Shown here one piece after another: positions 1 to 16,955 of a stretch of 64,000 nt of DNA. The notes beneath the pieces are model-generated. The model was given only the letters and a program-made list of their open reading frames with translations, was not told the DNA's origin and searched no databases. This stretch comes from Balamuthia mandrillaris (lineage: Eukaryota; Discosea; Longamoebia; Balamuthiidae), in contig JAVKOQ010000015.1 of the NCBI GenBank assembly GCA_031835245.1, positions 1-64,000 of the forward strand. The letters are read 5' to 3'. The stretch's first letter is position 1, and the number at the start of each line of letters is the position of its first letter. The translations under genes were made by a program, and so were the position numbers.

Positions 1-35
1 AAAAGCTCAGGATTCATCTCGCGTAAAGACTTGCT

Positions 36-6635
<6,600 letters not shown>

Positions 6636-7259
6636 TATTCGGGGAGGGCAAATGGCTTGTGGGGCGAATGGGTCTCCTGTTTGCGCTCTTACTCGGTTCA
6701 GCACCTTTCCGGTGGACAGGGTCCAAATGGTGACGTGTCAATATCATTAGGTATGTTTGGTATGTTTGGTATGTTTGGTATGTTGAACTGCCCTCACATG
6801 ACACTAATGATGCTCGTCTGTACGTGCTCGGTGTCATGAAAAAGGGCATGGACGAAAGTGTGTTCGTTTAGTGAACATGCCCCCCCCCCCCCCCCCCCCC
6901 CTCACGGAAATGGTTGGCTATATGACCGAGAAGAAATGGGCAGCAAAAACGTCCTTGCTCAGTCAGGGAACACAAGTTGCACACAACAGTCCTCAATGGT
7001 GCTGGCAACTCGAATACTTGGTAGTGAGCAGCGCGTGCCATTAATGTCCAGCTTGGAGATGACATCCTATGGGACGATTTTGGCCAATCGGGGTGTCAAT
7101 GCTGCTCACAACATCATGTTGTGAGATTCTTTTCTCTCAGAGCAGGTTCGCTTAACGAGAGACCTGCGGTGGGTCTTACCCTTCCGCGCATTTAAGTGTG
7201 GAGGCAAGACCTGTAGCAGAGTTTTATAAAGTTGAATAATAGGGCGTTCTATTATAATT
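6636..7259. other. Intergenic spacer upstream of ABCC gene
   Basis: No convincing gene. It holds four tandem copies of a 10-bp unit (TATGTTTGGT, about 6750-6784) and a pure C tract of about 20 bp near 6881-6901. Both flanking genes are on the minus strand, so this holds the ABCC promoter side and the 3' side of the AMMECR1-J gene. A short minus-strand open stretch at 6960-7060 could be an extra exon, but I saw no supporting family match. Confidence 0.6.
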
Positions 7260-8958
7260 TCAGGGCCAATTTGTATTCTTTTGTTTTGATGCGACCTCTT
7301 CAAAGAACTCATGCCTAGTAGCAGGTTTGTTGACAAGACGGAGTATACCTTTGTCATAGTCAGTGATTTGAGTATAGGCTTCTGCTATCCTCATGTATTT
7401 GGCAGAACATTCCTCACAACCTGGGTTCTTATCTGGATGCCTTTTGAAAGTGCCTTAGCAAAAGGGCAACAAAATATTCAAAAGAACAGAAGATATGATC
7501 ATTGAAAGCATGTACCATTTGAGTGACAAAGTTTTGTAGGCCTTTTTAACAGTGGATATGCTAGCTCCAGGGGGCACACCAAGAACGTCGTAGTTTGACA
7601 TAAAAGCGTCATAATCGCGGTCGTAAGTTGCTTCGAAGAATCTTAAGAACAAAACGGCTACAACCAGCCCCAGCACAGCAAGAATAAACACAATAGTTCC
7701 CCATTGGGAAGTTGCAGGCTGAGCAAATAATGAATATTCAAAAGACTAAAGCTCATACGTGTAGGAACTATACGTACTCCTTGTTTTGTCCGTTCTTGAA
7801 TAGCTTTTGACATGGATCGAATGTACCTTCTGCGTCTCCTGCAAATTGTTTGTTCTTTTTCTTCTTGTGGAGTGAGCCCTCTACTCTGATTGCTTGCAGC
7901 AGATCGGAGTTTGTTTTGTTGTTCTTTCTCTGTAACATGTTTTAAGTACTCCCTGAATGTAATTGTGCAGGTAGAGGTTTGGAAGCGGGTCAACTTCACT
8001 CCAGATAAAAACTCGGGAGTAATATTGCCAGTGTAGCCTGCCTTGCGAATGCACGCGTCCACCGCCTCTTGTTGCTTCCAACCTGATAAGAAGAGATGCA
8101 CGATCAACAAAGTTGTGTTCATGTGGGGAGTGGTTGGTAGTGGTGACGGTTTGGTTTGGTTTTTTTTTGTTTTAAAACTTGGTTACCCCTTGCAACAATG
8201 GTCTCGGGTGTATAAACTTTTTGGCACAGTTGACCCTTTAGCTGAAACGTTACACGAATGCCGTGAACGCCAACCTAAGCATGGTGAAAGTCAGTATATG
8301 ACGAGTGAATTGGAGGCCGTCTAGTGAGTCTTCCTCTTCTTTCTGGGCAGAACTGAGTGGGATACGGTACCAGCCAATCGGTTGGGTCCTCGATGGTCTC
8401 ATACGTGTCCTCTAGTACGAGACTTACAGAAACTCCCAGTTGGGATATGTCTTCGTACGTGATGGGAGGATGTACAGGATCGTGGAAAGCGCTTTATGCA
8501 TAAAGTTAGCAAAAATCATTTCCCTCCTTGTCCCCCAGCCTACTCCTGAGGGGGCGTGCCCTCTGCCTTCTCCCTCCCCTGAAAGCGATTTGTGTTGCTG
8601 TATTACTCTGCAACGTACCTATCTCGAATGGTAGCAATGAATTCCTCTGAGTGGAGATGCACAGGTTTCATTGTGATGAGCGAGCCACGCGCCTCAAAGT
8701 GGGTGTGCTTTGAACTGTCCTTGGTGCGCCTTGCCCAGGAAATAACAACAGGGCTTGAAAGACAACAAACCGGGTGAGGCGTTGGAGTAGTGAAAACCAT
8801 CAAAAAAGGAAGAAAGCTGACCTTTCAACGTCAACAAATTCAGGGGGCGCACAGTTTCTCCCCTCAAGCCCACTGATGAGTGCATCATAACAGTAGTAAC
8901 ACAATTCCTTTGTGGCTTGCGGGAGCGGCTTTCCACCTTGGTGCGATCCCTTATCCAT
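7260..8958 (-). CDS. AMMECR1-domain / transmembrane / DnaJ J-domain fusion protein
   Basis: Start ATG 8958 (MDKGSHQGGKPLPQATKE). Exons read through an AMMECR1 domain: CYYCYDALISGLEGR near the start, SPVVISWARR, a degenerate ARGSLITM where the family has RGCIGT, DWLVGVHGIRVTF (spanning a GT-AG intron), then GWKQQEAVDACIRKAGYTG and FREYLKHV at its end. An Arg-rich linker (RRRRRYIRSM) follows. After an intron there is one hydrophobic helix (TIVFILAVLGLVVAVLFLRF, about 7690-7630) and a J domain: YDVLGVPPGASISTVKKAY, then KWHPDKNPGCEEC with HPD intact. The intron between W and H splits as AAGTG|GTACATGC...CAAAAG|GCATCC. The final exon reads on to TGA at 7260. AMMECR1 function is not settled; J domains stimulate Hsp70. 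The joining intron (TKQG|PATSQW) is in phase, so one protein is the simplest reading, but two genes cannot be excluded without transcripts. Confidence 0.75.
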
Positions 8959-9170
8959 TTCCCCAACACAGAGCAACAACTATCTGTCGTCAGTTAAAGG
9001 GCGAAAGCCTTCTTCCGTTTGTTCTCCGCCTCGTCCTCCTCCTCCTCCTCCTTTTTTTTTCTTCTTACGCTGATGTCATCCGATCACTTCCCACGAGGTG
9101 ACATCACCATCAGACGCTAAAGGGGAAAAAGAAAGGAAGCGAGGAAGAAACGCAAGAAAGAGGGGGGGGG
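8959..9170. other. Upstream region of AMMECR1-J gene
   Basis: Contains a CTC/CTT-rich stretch (about 9033-9063) and then purine-rich DNA ending in a G tract at 9162-9170. No gene is supported. It probably holds the promoter of the minus-strand gene that starts at 8958. Confidence 0.5.
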
Positions 9171-9338
9171 AAAGCGGCTCAATGCTTTGATCGGTTACTG
9201 AAAGTTTCAAACCACCAATCAAAAATCAAAACAGAGGCTGTATCTTACCATAAAAAGGCCATTTCTGTTGTCTTTTTCTTTGTCTCATCTCTAGCAGAGA
9301 TCTTTCACGTCGACAAAAATTCATTGCTCCGCTTTAGG
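9171..9338 (+). mobile_element. MITE-like TIR element, copy 1
   Basis: About 167 bp, non-coding, almost identical to 48177-48340, 53761-53927 and 53938-54105. The ends are imperfect inverted repeats of about 15-20 bp: (T)AAAGCGGCTCAATG on the left and CATTGCTCCGCTTTA on the right. Here a G tract flanks each side (9162-9170 and about 9340-9352). All four copies lie in the same orientation in this window and differ from one another by only a few substitutions, so they look young. No transposase is encoded. Confidence 0.8.
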
Positions 9339-9774
9339 AGGGGGGGGGGGGGCAAGAACATTGGTTTTGCTCGCTTGCTTTTTTTTCCCTTCCTCCTCTC
9401 TCTCTGGGTTCCCTTAGTCTCTACCCAGAATGATGAACGACATGCGAAAGAGAAAGCGCAACATTCAATCTACTTCAATCAGCACCAAAAGCAGCACTTC
9501 GATTTTTGATTTGCCGTATTTGTCAAAATCCGAGGAGGCCTCTTGTTTACTGTAGGAAATCAAAAGTGCTTATTTTGAATGGCTCAAGGTAGGTCTCTTT
9601 CTTTTTTTTTCCTTTCTGCTTTTGCTCTTGTGCTATTTCTGTTTCGTCTATGGAATGGGTCCATCTTTCTAAAGCTTATTTCTCCCTAAGTATCTTCGCG
9701 AACTTGTACAAGAACGAAATGAACAGGCAGAACTATTGGGTTTGTAGTCTTCTGTGTTCCTTATCTCTTTCTAC
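9339..9774. other. Gene-free spacer
   Basis: After the G tract, mixed T-rich sequence with no coding signal or recognised repeat. Confidence 0.5.
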
Positions 9775-10120
9775 TAAACTTTTGGTGCTCGTCATTCGCC
9801 TTGACACTTTTCTGCTACTCGTTTGCTTTTTCTGCTCTTCTCTTCATCGTTCTCTTCATCGTTCTCTTCTCTTCTCTTCATCGTTCTCTTCTCTTCTCTT
9901 CATCGTTCTCTTCTCTTCTCTTCATCGTTCTCTTCTCTTCTCTTCTCTTCTTTCTTTACAAAAGTAAACACACACATCCACGAAGCTCCACGCACCACCG
10001 TATTTCTGATTGCTACGCTTCTACTACACAAGGAGGAAACCAGCCGAAGGAGGCAGAGGTGGAAACCGAAGCGGTTCAGCCGCAGGCAGGGGCACTGCTC
10101 CGATTGAAAAGGTAGCGTTC
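9775..10120 (+). repeat. Dispersed repeat module, copy A (TTCTC-rich head plus conserved tail)
   Basis: Begins AAACTTTTGGTGCTCGT, passes through a CTCTTCTCTTCATCGTT microsatellite (about 9838-9955), then a conserved tail of about 160 bp from AAAAGTAAACACACACATCC to GGTAGCGTTC. The same start, microsatellite and tail occur at 45406-45871, where the microsatellite is longer. Sequence outside the two ends is unrelated. The overlapping Ser/Phe/Leu-rich frames only reflect the microsatellite. Confidence 0.8.
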
Positions 10121-10289
10121 TTTTTTCTCTGCTCACTCACTACATTTTTTGATGATGGAAAAAAATTGTTACCAACCTCTCACTAATGATTTTTTAAACA
10201 GCATCACGAACCTCTGTGCGCCTCTTCCACAACGCTACTGGAAGCTGGCCTGAATGGCAAAAACTCAAGATAGTGTTAATCCTCACTGC
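10121..10289. other. Spacer between repeat module and LINE copy A
   Basis: T-rich, no coding signal and no repeat recognised. Confidence 0.4.
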
Positions 10290-13084
10290 CTTCTCCATTG
10301 TTATTGTTAATAGTTCACAAGTGAAAGGTGTTGAATGAGCTTTCAGACTAACTTTGTACTATCTAGCTATCCTTTATCTTTTCCTTACGGCATGCTCATT
10401 AATTTTTCCAATCCAGTTTGTTAACTGGTCAGTGCTAACCTGACCAAAAAGAAATCATGAGTAGAATGAGGGAAGACGCCATAAAGTGCAGCAAGTGCAT
10501 GTTGGGAAAAAAATAGAAAACAGTGAAAGGAAAGAGCTGTGCTGTATGGCACAGTCACTGCTGGTCAGCCAAAAAATAAAAGAGTGAGTGAAAAGGAGCT
10601 ATGCCATATGCAGTGCCTTTGAAAATTTTCATGGTGCAGCTCTTTTCTCTTGTGGATTTTGTATAAAAGTGATTTAGAGGCCCAACATCATTTTTGTGCA
10701 CAAAACAGAAAAAGACTCTTTTATTTTCATTTTCCTTCTTCTAAGAGCTATGCAAAAATTCATGAAATTGCAATAGGTGTGCAGCCTTCTTCCCCAATGA
10801 ACAATATGGACCATACCAATTCGAGAGAACAGCCAGCTATGAAGATAAAGACCAACAGAAACTTTGTAAATGATAGCCACTGCTTTGGACAGGTAGTAGT
10901 AAGGCCCTCATCCTCTTAGCTTTCTTTTCAACATCACTTGTCCCTTCACCTCCCTCACCTTCTTTCTTCTCACCTTCCTCTTTTCTTGCTTGGCTTACCT
11001 CTTCAAGTAGCTCAAAGTGGCCATCTTGCCTCTCAGCATGACGACTTACTGCTTGTCTTTACAACTCACAGTAGGCCTTGATGGTCAACCAGCCCAATTC
11101 TGCTCTACAAACCTCTGCCACAGTCCTTCGATGAACTTGCAATACACTTCTTGCTGTCTCATTCCACACAGCTTCAATCTTCTTCCACCATGATTTGGAA
11201 AGCTCTGTCATGCATAGTCCATATGACAAGGTAGACTTGACAATAGCCTCTGCAGCAATCTGGGCAGTGCGTGTACCAAGGCCTTGAGCAATGGCTCCCC
11301 GCTGCCTAAGGCTATAAAGGGCTTGCTTGGCCTTGGTGATTCTCTCCTTGAGTTGTCCATTCCCCACTTTCTTCAAACCACAGTCCCAGGTACTTGGCCT
11401 CCTTCACACGTTTCACAGCCTCCTCCTTAAGTCTCCACTCTTGAAAATGAGCCTTCTTTCCTTGTACTAGCACCACTGATTTCTTTGCATTGAACTGAAG
11501 TCCCAGAGCATTCACTGCCTCCACTGCCACATTCAATCTTCTCTGAAGCTCAAAAGGATCGCTGGCCACCACTGCCAAGTCATCTGCAAACAACAAGCAA
11601 ATGTTCCTTGCTTTATCTCCTCTTTCCTTCACCTCTGCCACTTGTAGCTTTCTTGCCACCACATCAATGTACACAAGAAGAGAGATAAAACTCCTCCTTG
11701 CTTAACTCCTCTTTCCACCAGAAATTCCTTAGAGAGCTGCCCATTCATATGAATAACACTCGTCATGCCATAGTACCACTCTGTAATGATACCCACTGCT
11801 GCCTCTTCTGCTCCTCTTTTGCGCAATATCCTTGCCAGTATGTCATGGTCAAGCATGTCATATGCCTTGCTGATATCCAACAGAGCAAAATATTAAAAAG
11901 GTACATTCTTTGCTTCTCTTCATCAGGCATTTAATCAACTGCCACACTTGATCCATGACTCCCCTTCCTTTTCTAAATCCGCCCTGGCAATTACTTATCC
12001 ACCCTTGGTCTCTTGCTTGTATGTTCCTGTACCAAGATAGCTCCTTCAAACACCTTGGCTGCATTGCATAGGAGAGTAATTCCTCTATAGTTTGCTGGAT
12101 TCTGGGGATCTCTTGCCTTATGCAAGGGGATAACCACCCCCTGTTTCCGCTCCTTGGGGAATATGCCTTGGTTCTCAATGGCCTTGATCAGCGTCCAAGT
12201 TGCATCTTGCATATGTTTACCTCCATACTTCATCATTTCCCCATCCATATCATCCACACCAGCTGCTTTGCCCAAGATGCAAGATTAAAGCTCTCCTTCT
12301 TAAGCCAGTTACTACCAGACCAAGATGGTCCTTCTGGACCTGCTTCCTCTCGATGCAAGCTCCCAATGGAAGAATCCTTCCTTCCCAGCTTTGCCCAATG
12401 TTCCTTGAAGGCTGCCGTGCTACCATAGTGCTCAATAACTGCTTTGGGCTCTGCTCTACGCTTTGCCACTATCCTCCACATGTTGCCAATCCATTTCTGC
12501 ATTTCCTTGATGTTCTCTTGTCTCCTCCACTTCATCCAGTCCCATTTGTTGGCTCTCCACAACTTCACAAACCTTTTCCTGAGTTCCACAAATTCCTCTC
12601 TGGCCTTTCCATCATTCTTTCCTTCTCTTAGCCATTGAGCATAGGCTTTCACTACCTGCTTGTTCAAGGATGTTAACTCTGCCGTCCACTAGGGCTTCCT
12701 TGCCCTGCTTGTTGTTGCTCTTAGCAGTCTCCTTTTTCTACCTAACCATCTCATTGCACCATCCCACAATCCTTTTTTCCACTTGCTCCAAAGATCTTCA
12801 AAAGTAGCTGCTCCATCTTGTGTTTTCCTGACCATGACCTTCCATTCCTCTTCTTTGAAAAAACACTTACACCCACATTTGTACTCCCTCCACCTCCTAT
12901 GCTGCATGCCATTCTTTTCTCTTACTTTCCACATTCTGACATGTGCTTGAGCCCCAGCTCAAAGATCCTCTCTCATACTCCAGTTTTACTGTAGACCAAT
13001 AGTTCAAGTTGGTTACCATCTCTTTGGTCCACGTCCTCCTGTATATGTTGGAGTTCCTTTGCTATTTCTTCCTTCCAGTATTCC
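10290..13084 (-). mobile_element. Non-LTR retrotransposon (LINE), copy A, internally deleted
   Basis: Minus strand. A short ORF1 remnant (about 13084-12900) ends KNGMQH and is joined directly to ORF2 downstream of the endonuclease (RRWREYKCGCK), so about 1.07 kb present in copy B (about 14840-15910) is missing here. Then come the pre-RT region (12667-12233, REEFVELRKRFVKLWRANKW) and RT blocks: AAGVDDMDGEMMKYGGKH, NPANYRGITLL, MDISKAYDMLDHDIL, ERGVKQGGVLS and the catalytic LLFADDLAVVAS (about 11600). A thumb and C-terminal region runs to about 11059. Frame changes break the ORF. The 3' part near 10300-10380 (TAGTTCACAAGTGAAAGGTG) recurs in copies B and C. Confidence 0.85.
11059..12275 (-). pseudogene. 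LINE reverse transcriptase domain, broken
   Basis: Pieces of one RT in adjacent frames: 12275-11991 (fingers, GVVIPLHKARDPQNPANYRG), 11880-11629 (palm, DISKAYDMLDHD and KQGGVLS), 11674-11312 (FADDLAVVASDPFELQRRL, NAKKSVVLVQ, KEAKYLGLWFEESG) and 11376-11059 (post-RT, KSTLSYGLCMTELSKSWW). The frame breaks mean this copy cannot make a full ORF2. The palm motifs identify a non-LTR class enzyme; the clade is not assigned. Confidence 0.85.
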
Positions 13085-14877
13085 AATTAACTGTTTTACC
13101 ACTCTCCTATAATACCTATCCCTATTTTTCTATATATTTCTTTCTTTATTTCATTAAAGGTGTTTTCCCTGCACACAACGAGTTGGTAATCATTGGGTTG
13201 TTTTCTCACCAGTCTTATCACATAACCTTAATAGTGAACCTTATCAAAGATACCAAATACATGAAGAAACATTAAACACACAAAAGAGTTTTGATAGGAA
13301 TCTGGAAGAAGAATAGTCTTGTGGAGTGGTAGCTGGTGACCAAAGAACAGTTGGAAAGGGGAAGACTTGTGATGATGGATGGATGATGTGTTGGTGGATT
13401 GCGTATTGGGCAGCAGGAGGAAAGGTGTGCCAGTGAGACCAATCACTGTTAATGAGCTTGTTTAAGGGTATTATGGGCCAGCTTGACATGGCGTAATGTT
13501 TACTTGAGGATGATAGGCCGAAATGAACTGGTGCTCAAAGCCAGAGAGCATCTTAAGAGCTTTGACGACCACATTGATGAACTCAGTGCTGTCTGTTGTC
13601 TGACTGAAGGATCTTAAGGAGACTGAAATCGGAGACAACTTGATAGAGAGTGCAGGCCACGTCTTTAGCAGTCTTGGCATGGACTGGGTGGAGGGAAGTG
13701 AACTGAGTAGCGATGTCTATGGTGACCAGAACATAGTAGTAGTAGTAATAAGAAGTTTATTTGCTCTGAGAGCAACACCAATCTATACATAAAAAGTAAG
13801 CATTGTACATACATAGTGTACTCTTACTTCTCTTACTCCCTCATCCTCGATGCCTTTCCAATTGTTATGATAGTTCACAAGTGAAAGGTGTTGAATGAGA
13901 TTTCAGACTAACATTGTATCATCTTGCTATCCTTTTTCTTTCCCTTTCCTTTCTTCTCTTTTCTTTGCTTTTACATTACTTCCAAAGATTGATAAAATGC
14001 AGACTCTTCCTCTATAGTTTGCTGGATTCTGGGGATCTCCTGCCTTATGCAAGGGGATAACCACCCCCTGTTTCCACTCCATGGGGAATATGCCTTGGTT
14101 CTCAATGGCCTTGATCAGCATCCAAGTTGCATCTTGCACATGTTTACCTCCATACTTCATCATTTCCCCATCAATATTGTCCACCCCAGCTGCTTTGCCC
14201 ACCCTCAATCTTTTCCTCCATGCAAGATTAAAACTCTCCTTCTTAAGCCAGTTACTACCAGACCAAGGCAGTCCTTCTGGACCTGCTTCCTCTCGATGCA
14301 AGCTCCCAATGGAAGAATCCTTCCTTCCCAGCTTTGCCCAATGTTCCTTGAAGGCTGCCGTGCTACCGTGGGGCTCCCTAACTGCTTTGGGCTCTGCTCT
14401 ACGCTTTGCCACTATCCTCCACATGTTGCCGATCCATTTCTGCATTTCCTTGATGTTCTCTTGTCTTTTCCACTTCATCCAGTCCCATTTGTTGGCTCTC
14501 CACAACTTCACAAACCTTTTCCTGAGTTCCACAAATTCCTCTCTGGCCTTTCCATCATTCTTTCCTTCTCTTAGCCACTGAGCATGGGCTATCACCACCT
14601 GCTTGTTCAAGGATGTTAACTCTGCCGTCCACTATGGCTTCCTTGCCCTGCTTGTTGTTGCTCCTATCAGTCTCCTTTCTCTACCAAACCATCTCATTGC
14701 ACTATCCCACAATCCTTTTTTCCACTTGCTCCAAAGATCTTCAAAAGTAGCTGCTCCCTCCTGTGTTTTCCTGACCATGGCCTTCCATTCCTCTCCTTTG
14801 AAGAAACGCTTGCACCCGCGTTTGTACTCCCTCCACCTCCTCTTGCGATCTTCCTCCGAGTAGGACTTCCACTTCCA

Positions 14878-15603
14878 TCATTCCATCCAAACCCCGCCGC
14901 AATTATCTGCTGAGTCCTTCAACTCGACTACCAGTGGCCGATGATCAGTCCACGCTTGCCATCTGTCACCAACTACCTTGCCCGTCCATCTCCATGCTAC
15001 CACATAGTCCACAATGCTCTTTCGTTTTCCAGCTCTCCATGTAAATACTGGCGTTTCCTCTTCGAGCTGAGGCAACGAGAGGGCCAGCCTTTTGAAAGAC
15101 TCCACCAACACCTTTCCTCTCGCGTTGTAAGTAGATTCACCTCTACCATTCCATCCCTTTCCAACCCTGGCGTTCCAATCTCCTCCAATAATCAGGGGTC
15201 TTCCTTCCTTGACCACGTCCAGGATTCTTTTCTCAATCGCAGCCAAGGTGACCTTAAAGTCGTCCACGGTACCTCCTGGAGGGAGATACACTATACTGAT
15301 TATAAAGATGCAACTCTGTCCCGCCAGTTCCACCCAAGTGGAGTTAGGCGTTCGCCACTCTTTCCTTTCTCTGATGTTCCCCTTGAAGCCCTCTCGAACA
15401 AAGAAACCTGCGCCACCCCTTCCATAGCCACTCCTCCCTGGAGCAGCCCCTCCACCCATCCACCGATACCCCTCCAAGCTAGGGGCAACCATCCTCCTAT
15501 GTTCGCACACTCCAATAATGTCAAATTGCTTACTGTCAGCCCAACAGCTGACCAATTCCTCTTGTCCCCAGCCCCTAGAGTTGACAAACACTACTGAAGT
15601 CAT
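14878..15603 (-). pseudogene. LINE ORF2 N-terminal apurinic-like endonuclease domain, copy B
   Basis: 241 codons from ATG 15603 (MTSVVFVNSRGWGQEELVSC). Endonuclease/exonuclease/phosphatase fold motifs in order: DIIGVCEHRRM (family I-x-x-x-Q-E/H), GGAGFFVREG, IVYLPPGG, LIIGGDWNARVG (catalytic GDxN), VFTWRAGKRKSIVDYV (S-x-I-D) and WTDHRPLVVEL (SDH-type histidine). All catalytic blocks are present, so the domain itself looks intact. A frame change follows before the rest of ORF2. Its start codon overlaps the ORF1 stop as ATGA. Confidence 0.88.
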
Positions 15604-16955
15604 TGGGTCTCCTCCCCTTCCTCCTCCACGATGTCAGACCAGTTGGCAGCACCGTGATACTCCTCCTCAGCCAGCGCGACGCCTGAGAGTTCCAATGAGC
15701 TGTCCAAAGCCACTGTTCCAATATTCTCCTTCTTTTCCTTCTCCTCCATCTTTCTTTGCTCTTTAGGCTTCCACAGCAGTTTGCCTTCATTCTTGGCTTC
15801 TTCAATTCGGGCTTTGCCCACCTACCAGCAGGTAAAAGCATACAGCCTGGCTCTTTCCACAATAATGTCTTCGGCAGCCTGGGCCTTCTCCAAAGTAACT
15901 CCCCAATGCTGCATGCCATTCTTCTCTCCTACTTTCCACACTCTGATGTGCTTGAGCCCCAGCTCGAAGATCCTCTCGCATACCTTTTCCTTCTTAAGGT
16001 CCTTACCACTCACCACAATGGATCTGCCCTCCACAGCCCCTACCTTGGAGTAGGGACTGGCAAAGCCATACTTTGGTTTTACTGTAGACCAATAGTTTGG
16101 GTCGGTTACCGTATCTTTGGTTCACGTCCTCCTGTATATGTTGGAGTTATCCTGCCAATATATCCCTTGTTCCTTTGCCATTTCTTCCTTCCAGTATTCC
16201 AAGCTTGGTGCGCTAGCTGTAGTTGCTGTTGGAGAGAAATTCCTTTCCGCAGTAATTGTATCACACCGCGGAGCTGATCTGACCACCTCCGTGTAAGACT
16301 GTTGGGAACCCAGAGCAGGGCCGCCTTTGGTACTATTTGCACTTCCTTCTTCCCCCACCATAAGATTATTGATCTCCTTGTTGAGAGATTCAATCAGGTC
16401 CCTGAATCGTACAATCACTGTGAGTGAGAGTACGCCTGCCTCGGAGAGCTTACCACACTCGCGAGAAACACTGCTAATACAATCAAACAGCAGCGCCACT
16501 TGACTGTTGGTTCGCTCCTTAACGCTGTCCGCACTGACTGAGTCCGAATCAATCTTCCCCTTGGGCACAACACTGGTCCCCTCCTCTCGGTGGGGCGAAT
16601 CCACTACCGAGTTACACTGATCCTCTGCCCCTCTGTCGTCCTCCTCCTTTTGGTTAACCCTGGGAGAAGGAATCTTGACTGTGGTAGTGTTCAGGTGCCC
16701 AAACTTTTCCACCGCCAACTTGAACGCTTCCTCCAAAAACTGATTTAGCTTGTCCCCTTTGACAAAACACTCGGGGATCTTTGCCTCTTTTTGCACAGCT
16801 TGCAAAGCGGGCTTCCACGAACGATTACCGTTTAGGGTCCCCAGTCTAAGACGTTCCTTCATGGCCAGATCCACCCATCGATGTAGGACCTGTTCCCTCT
16901 CCTGACTGTCAATCAATTCAGTGCTCTTGCGTGGCAGTGCCCTATTTTTCCGCAT
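15600..16955 (-). pseudogene. LINE ORF1 protein, copy B
   Basis: Starts MRKNRALPRKSTELIDSQER at 16955 and is open for 277 codons to 16122. The same product continues in other frames (16034-15822, IVVSGKDLKKEKVCERIFE; 15821-15600, EEAKNEGKLLWKPKEQRK) to TGA at 15602-15600. No zinc knuckle is visible; the middle is acidic and Ser/Thr-rich and the C-terminal third is Lys/Glu-rich. The frame breaks mean this copy is inactive. A nucleic-acid chaperone role is known for LINE ORF1 proteins in general and is inferred here. Confidence 0.7.

Noticed and set aside
6868-7065. Possible extra 3' exon of the AMMECR1-J gene (DVISKLDINGTRCSLPSIRV)
   Set aside because: The frame from the J domain already reaches a stop at 7260, the needed splice sites are weak and no family match was seen; left as a possibility only.
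9650-10115. Ser/Phe/Leu-rich frames near 9.8 kb and 45.4 kb
   Set aside because: Artefacts of the TTCTC microsatellite in the duplicated module.
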